The notes under the pieces are model-generated. The model searched no databases. It saw only the letters and a program-made list of their open reading frames with translations, and was not told where the DNA came from. Of a stretch of 6,264 bases of DNA, positions 3,054 through 6,264 are shown piece by piece. The DNA is from an uncultured Anaerotruncus sp. (GTDB taxonomy: Bacteria > Bacillota > Clostridia > Oscillospirales > Ruminococcaceae). Location of the stretch: NCBI GenBank assembly GCA_910586875.1, contig CAJUJI010000156.1, positions 1 through 6,264 of the forward strand, given 5' to 3'. Position numbers and translations under genes: made by a program. Within the stretch, counting starts at the first letter, position 1; every line of letters starts with the position of its first letter.

Positions 3054-6000
3054 GACTGCTGCGCCTCCTTTCTGCCACCGCTTCCAGCAAACTGCGGATG
3101 CGGATTTTTACCGCACCCAGGTTGGTAATCTCATCAATTTTAAGCTGAGTATACAGCTTGCCGCCCGACTCGAGCAGCCCGCGCACCTCGTCGGTGGTGA
3201 TTGCGTCGATGCCGCAGCCGAATGATACCAGCTGCACAAGCTCCATATCCGGCTGGGTGGTCACATACTGCGCCGCGTTATACAGCCGCGCATGGTAGGT
3301 CCATTGGTTGAGCACCTTGACCTTGACATCCCCCACCAGATCCGCCACGCAGTCCTCGCTGACCACCACAATCCCAAACGAGGCAATCAGCCGGTCAATG
3401 CCGTGGTTGATCTCCGGATCGATGTGGTACGGCCGGCCGGACAGCACAATGATGCGGTTGCCATGACTGCGCGCGTATTCGATTGCGCGCCGCCCTTCCG
3501 CCTTGATGTCCCGCATCCACTCATCATAAAAGGCATAGGCCTGCTTTGCTGCACGCCGCACGTCCGAGAGGTCCAGGTCGGGGTAATGCTTCCACAGCTC
3601 GCCATAAATTTTATTGGCGAAGGTGCGCGGCCGGTCAAGCGCCACATGCGGATAAAGGAAATGCACCGGCTCCTGGGAGAGCTCCGCAACATTTGCGCGC
3701 AACAGCTCGGGGTAATAGGCGACCACCGGACAGTTAAAATGGTTGTCTCCACGCTTCTCGTCAAAATTGTAGGTCAAACAGGGGTAGAAAATATCGGTGA
3801 CGCCCTTTTCCAGCAGGTTTGCAATATGCCCGTGCATCAGCTTTGCAGGGTAACAAACGGTATCCGAGGGGATGGAAAACTGCCCTTTGATGTAGGTATC
3901 GCGGGTGGAGATGTCCGAGAGCACCACCTGAAAGCCCAGCGCAGAAAAGAAGGTGTGCCAGAACGGGATATTCTCGATCATATTCAGTCCCAGCGGAATG
4001 CCAATTTTTCCGCGCTTGCCGTTCACCGGCGTAAGGGTGCGAATTTTTTCCAGCTTGTAGCGGTAGAGGTTCGGCAGCAGCTCGGCGGAATGGTTGCCCA
4101 GCGGCCGCTCGCAGCGGTTGCCGCTGATAAAGCGCTTGCCGCCGCCAAAGCTGTTGACCGTCAGGTTGCAGTGGTTGCCGCAGATGCCGCAGACGGTCGA
4201 TTTTGAGGTATGTACAAAGCTCTTTAGCTGCTGTGCGCTGATCAGGGTGGACTGCGCCAGCCCCAGCTCCTTTGCGTAGAGCGCCGCGCCGTAGGCACCC
4301 ATCAGCCCCGCGATCTCCGGCCGGATGACCTGCCGCCCCAGCTCCATCTCAAAGCTGCGCAGCACCGCATTGTTTAGGAAGGTGCCGCCCTGCACCACAA
4401 TATTTTTGCCCAGCTCGTCTGCGGAGGAGGCGCGAATCACCTTATAAATGGCGTTCTTCACCACCGACATCGAGATGCCCGCGGAGATGTCCTCCACCGT
4501 GGCCCCCTCCTTTTGGGCCTGCTTGACCGACGAGTTCATAAACACGGTGCAGCGGGAGCCCAAATCCACCGGATAGGGCGCAAACAAGCCCAGCTTTGCG
4601 AACTCCTGCACATGGTAGCCCATCGACTGGGCAAAGGTGCTGATAAACGAGCCGCAACCGGAGGAGCAGGCCTCGTTCAGCATAATCGAGTCGATCGAGT
4701 TGTTGCGCACCTTAAAGCATTTGATGTCCTGTCCGCCGATATCTAAAATAAAATCCACATTCGGGTTAAAGTGGCGGGCGGCCTTAAAGTGCGCCATCGT
4801 CTCCACCAAGCCGCTGTCCACCCCAAACGCATTGCGGATCAAATCCTCCCCGTAGCCGGTGGCGGCGCTGCCGCGAATTTGCACCCGCTGGCCGCAGCGC
4901 TCCAGAATGATTTCCAGCTGCTCCTTGACAAGCTGCACCGGATTGCCCTTGTTCGGGCTGTAATACTCGTATAGAATGCGGTCGTCCGCCGAGATAAGCG
5001 CCAATTTGGTGGTCGTGCTGCCGCAGTCAATCCCCAAATAGGCGTCGCCGGTGTAGCTTTCCAGCGCAACCTGGTCCACCGACGCCCGCGCGTGCCGGTT
5101 GCAGAAGGCCGCATAATCGTCCGCGTTTAAAAACAGCGGTTCCAGCGTGCGGGAGGCGCGGCCGCTGTCGCTGACCACATCGCTGATGCCGTCCACCAGC
5201 TCCTGGTAATCCATCTCGCGGCCGGAAGTCTCCGCAAACAGCGCGGTGCCCATCGCAACCGCATACCGCCCCATATCGGGGAATACCGCGTTTTCCTCCG
5301 AAAGATGCAGCGAGCGCACAAACTCGCGCTGAAGCGCCCGAAAGAAGAACAGCGGCCCGCCCAAAAACAGCACCTTGCCGGTGATGCGGCGGCCCTGCGC
5401 CAAACCGGTGATGGTCTGGTCCACCACCGCCTTGAAGATCGAGGCGGCGATATCCTCGTGCCGCGCCCCTTGGTTGAGCAGCGGCTGAATGTCACTTTTG
5501 GCGAACACCCCGCAGCGTGAAGCAATCGTGTAGAGCTTTTCGCTGCCCAGCGCGAGGGTATCCAGCTGTTCAGGGGTCACATCCAGCAGGGTCGCCATCT
5601 GGTCGATGAATGCGCCGGTGCCGCCCGCGCAGGAGCCGTTCATCCGCTCCTCCAGGCCGCCGGAAAAAAAGATAATCTTCGCGTCCTCACCGCCCAGCTC
5701 GATCACCGCATCGGTGTCCGGCGCAAAGCGCTTGACCGTCTCGCCGGTTGCAAATACCTCCTGAATAAACGGCAGGTCGGCCGCCTTCGCCAGTCCCAGC
5801 CCCGCCGAGCCGGAGAGCGCCACCCGAAAGGTGTGCGCGCCGATCGAGTCCTTCGCGAGCTGGATGAGCTCCAGTGTTTTGGGACGCACCTGGGAGTAGT
5901 GGCGCTCATACTGCTGGTAGACGACCTCCCCATACCGCATGACAACAATTTTTACGGTTGTGGAACCGATGTCAATTCCAATGGTCATTGCTGCACTCAT
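3046..6000 (-). CDS. Large acyl-CoA dehydratase activase: two BadF/HgdC-type ASKHA ATPase lobes fused to a DUF2229 (COG3580) region
   Basis: This 984-residue cytoplasmic protein should couple ATP hydrolysis to low-potential electron transfer, as HgdC/BadF activases do for 2-hydroxyacyl-CoA dehydratases and benzoyl-CoA reductases. ASKHA lobe 1 (about 5-258) has IGIDIGSTTVK (7-17), ELGGEDAK (101-108), C124 in NGSCAGGTGAF, C163 in SRCGVFAKSD and FLGGPLFFF (212-220). ASKHA lobe 2 (about 320-580) has LGIDCGSTTTK (322-332), DIGGQDIK (420-427), C445 and C449 in NEACSSGCGSF, C484 in GSRCTVF and VQGGTFLNN (536-544). The COG3580-type part (about 600-970) starts with a C604-C607-C611-C630 cysteine set, then IGIPLGLNMIEN, SDTVCYPAKLMHG (C716), YPCLTYN (C741), NCPVV (C757), LSGRPYHIDPEINHG and SFGCGID (C929). 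The ATG at 6000 has AAAGGGA 11 nt upstream (6012-6018); a second ATG, M5 at 5988, has a poorer site. In many Clostridia this protein continues into the COG3581 part; here it stops with TGA and that part is the next gene. No dehydratase subunit gene is visible, so the substrate is unknown. Confidence 0.92.
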   Translation of the reverse strand: MSAAMTIGIDIGSTTVKIVVMRYGEVVYQQYERHYSQVRPKTLELIQLAKDSIGAHTFRVALSGSAGLGLAKAADLPFIQEVFATGETVKRFAPDTDAVIELGGEDAKIIFFSGGLEERMNGSCAGGTGAFIDQMATLLDVTPEQLDTLALGSEKLYTIASRCGVFAKSDIQPLLNQGARHEDIAASIFKAVVDQTITGLAQGRRITGKVLFLGGPLFFFRALQREFVRSLHLSEENAVFPDMGRYAVAMGTALFAETSGREMDYQELVDGISDVVSDSGRASRTLEPLFLNADDYAAFCNRHARASVDQVALESYTGDAYLGIDCGSTTTKLALISADDRILYEYYSPNKGNPVQLVKEQLEIILERCGQRVQIRGSAATGYGEDLIRNAFGVDSGLVETMAHFKAARHFNPNVDFILDIGGQDIKCFKVRNNSIDSIMLNEACSSGCGSFISTFAQSMGYHVQEFAKLGLFAPYPVDLGSRCTVFMNSSVKQAQKEGATVEDISAGISMSVVKNAIYKVIRASSADELGKNIVVQGGTFLNNAVLRSFEMELGRQVIRPEIAGLMGAYGAALYAKELGLAQSTLISAQQLKSFVHTSKSTVCGICGNHCNLTVNSFGGGKRFISGNRCERPLGNHSAELLPNLYRYKLEKIRTLTPVNGKRGKIGIPLGLNMIENIPFWHTFFSALGFQVVLSDISTRDTYIKGQFSIPSDTVCYPAKLMHGHIANLLEKGVTDIFYPCLTYNFDEKRGDNHFNCPVVAYYPELLRANVAELSQEPVHFLYPHVALDRPRTFANKIYGELWKHYPDLDLSDVRRAAKQAYAFYDEWMRDIKAEGRRAIEYARSHGNRIIVLSGRPYHIDPEINHGIDRLIASFGIVVVSEDCVADLVGDVKVKVLNQWTYHARLYNAAQYVTTQPDMELVQLVSFGCGIDAITTDEVRGLLESGGKLYTQLKIDEITNLGAVKIRIRSLLEAVAERRRSSHV
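3054..3071 (-). promoter_or_regulatory. Internal ribosome binding site for the split-off gene
   Basis: On the minus strand AAAGGAGG (3064-3071) precedes the ATG at 3053 by 10 nt and lies within the last codons of the 984-residue gene. It is a better match to the anti-Shine-Dalgarno sequence than the site of the first gene. With the 8-nt overlap (ATGTCTGA), it supports coupled but separate translation of two proteins over a frameshifted fusion. Confidence 0.8.
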
Positions 6001-6069
6001 AAATGAACCGTTCCCTTTCTGGGGCAGTTTCTGCGTTCCGCCGCCGGATAGTCTGGCGGAAGCTGCCCC
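6001..6069 (-). promoter_or_regulatory. Structured 5' leader with nested hairpins directly upstream of the activase ribosome binding site
   Basis: Read on the minus strand, GGGGCAG (6069-6063) is exactly complementary to CTGCCCC (6027-6021). Inside this, TTCCGCC (6061-6055) pairs exactly with GGCGGAA (6042-6036) around a 12-nt loop. The outer stem ends 2 nt before the purine-rich ribosome binding site AAAGGGA (6018-6012). No T-run follows, so it is not a terminator. It may stabilise the mRNA or control access to the start site; I recognise no known riboswitch. Confidence 0.55.
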
Positions 6070-6090
6070 GCATTGAAGCCTGTGGTTTCT

Positions 6091-6126
6091 ATCTTATCAC
6101 TTCTTTAGGATGGGGTCAATTTTTTT
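6091..6126 (-). promoter_or_regulatory. Sigma-A promoter of the activase operon
   Basis: On the minus strand the -35 box is TTGACC (6119-6114, 5/6 match) and the -10 box is TAAGAT (6096-6091, 4/6 match), with an ideal 17-nt spacer. A TG one base before the -10 box makes it an extended -10 promoter, which offsets the weaker hexamer. A run of seven As (6126-6120), with further A-tracts behind it, abuts the -35 box and resembles an UP element. Transcription should start near 6083-6085, giving a leader of about 85 nt. Confidence 0.72.
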
Positions 6127-6177
6127 GTATGTTTTTGGCTACGGCCCGCCGTTTGTCAGTCTGGGTGGCATGTTTAC

Positions 6178-6212
6178 AAAAAAAATGCCGCCCGAGCTAT
6201 TGCCCGAACAGC
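6178..6212 (-). terminator. Intrinsic terminator downstream of tRNA-Val
   Basis: On the minus strand GCTGTTCGGGC (6212-6202) pairs with GCTCGGGCGGC (6197-6187) over 11 bp, four of them G-U, around an AATA loop. An A and then eight Ts (6185-6178) follow. It starts 6 nt past the CCA end of the tRNA, so it ends the tRNA transcript and separates it from the activase promoter. Confidence 0.82.
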
Positions 6213-6217
6213 ATTCT

Positions 6218-6264
6218 TGGTGGACGGTAACGGGTTCGAACCGCTGACCCCCTGCACGTCAAGC
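6218..6264 (-). tRNA. tRNA-Val(GAC), 3' part, cut by the window edge
   Basis: The minus strand shows, in order, the start of the anticodon arm (GC), loop TTGACGT with anticodon GAC (6260-6258), 3' anticodon stem GCAGG (6255-6251), variable loop GGGTC, T-stem AGCGG/CCGTT with T-loop TTCGAAC (6240-6234), acceptor strand ACCGTCC (6228-6222), discriminator A and encoded CCA (6220-6218). The T-stem pairs fully with one G-U. The acceptor predicts a 5' end GGACGGT lying outside the window. Anticodon GAC reads the valine codon GUC, and GCAGGGGGTC after the loop is typical of bacterial tRNA-Val. The 5' half (acceptor, D-arm) cannot be checked here. Confidence 0.88.

Noticed and set aside
3040..3075. 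Programmed ribosomal frameshift joining the 984- and 444-residue products
   Set aside because: I see no slippery heptamer before the TGA, and the second gene has its own ATG and a strong ribosome binding site, which explains the overlap more simply.
3292..4206. 304-residue plus-strand open frame
   Set aside because: It lies fully antisense to the conserved COG3580-type region of the activase, and its product has no recognisable family signature.
6003..6230. 75-residue plus-strand open frame at the right side
   Set aside because: It covers the activase leader, promoter, tRNA terminator and part of the tRNA on the other strand, and has no ribosome binding site.
6218..6264. tRNA-Val 3' end as an integration (att) site
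   Set aside because: No direct repeat of the tRNA 3' end, integrase or phage-like gene is present in the window.

Overview
This window looks like chromosomal DNA from a strictly anaerobic, moderately GC-rich Gram-positive gut clostridium (Ruminococcaceae/Oscillospiraceae type). That is an inference from strong AAGGAG-type ribosome binding sites, a very large 2-hydroxyacyl-CoA dehydratase-type activase (a family typical of fermenting Clostridia), a clostridial-looking tRNA-Val(GAC) with encoded CCA, and a hairpin-rich intergenic stretch of a style common in that family.

Layout. Positions 1-381 hold no convincing gene. They carry a run of seven inverted repeats, including a perfect 18-bp intrinsic terminator (161-202) and what looks like a copy of an interspersed clostridial repeat. 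A good sigma-A promoter (382-411) then drives a plus-strand, cytoplasmic M20 zinc carboxypeptidase resembling glutamate carboxypeptidase CPG2 (485-1624), which ends at a strong terminator (1654-1696). On the minus strand, converging on it, is a two-gene operon read from right to left. The first gene (6000-3046) encodes a 984-residue protein with two ASKHA (BadF/HgdC-type) ATPase lobes followed by a cysteine-rich DUF2229/COG3580-type region. The second (3053-1719) encodes a 444-residue COG3581-type HgdB-like protein. They overlap by 8 nt and look translationally coupled. The operon has its own extended -10 promoter (6091-6119) and a structured leader placed just before the ribosome binding site. 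The right edge holds the 3' half of a minus-strand tRNA-Val(GAC) with its own terminator (6178-6212), which insulates it from the operon.

How the genes may work together. In characterised systems a small homodimeric activase (HgdC/BadF type) uses ATP to push one electron into a separate two-subunit Fe-S dehydratase or reductase. Here both activase lobes are on one chain, each keeping its cluster cysteine pair at the same 39-residue spacing. They are followed by two related HgdB-like halves, one fused and one on a separate polypeptide. The operon therefore looks like a complete ATP-driven low-potential electron-transfer machine, with its activase dimer fused and its acceptor split at a domain border. 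No substrate-defining dehydratase gene is visible in the window, so its substrate is unknown. The M20 peptidase is a separate, convergent unit with no demonstrable link to the operon.
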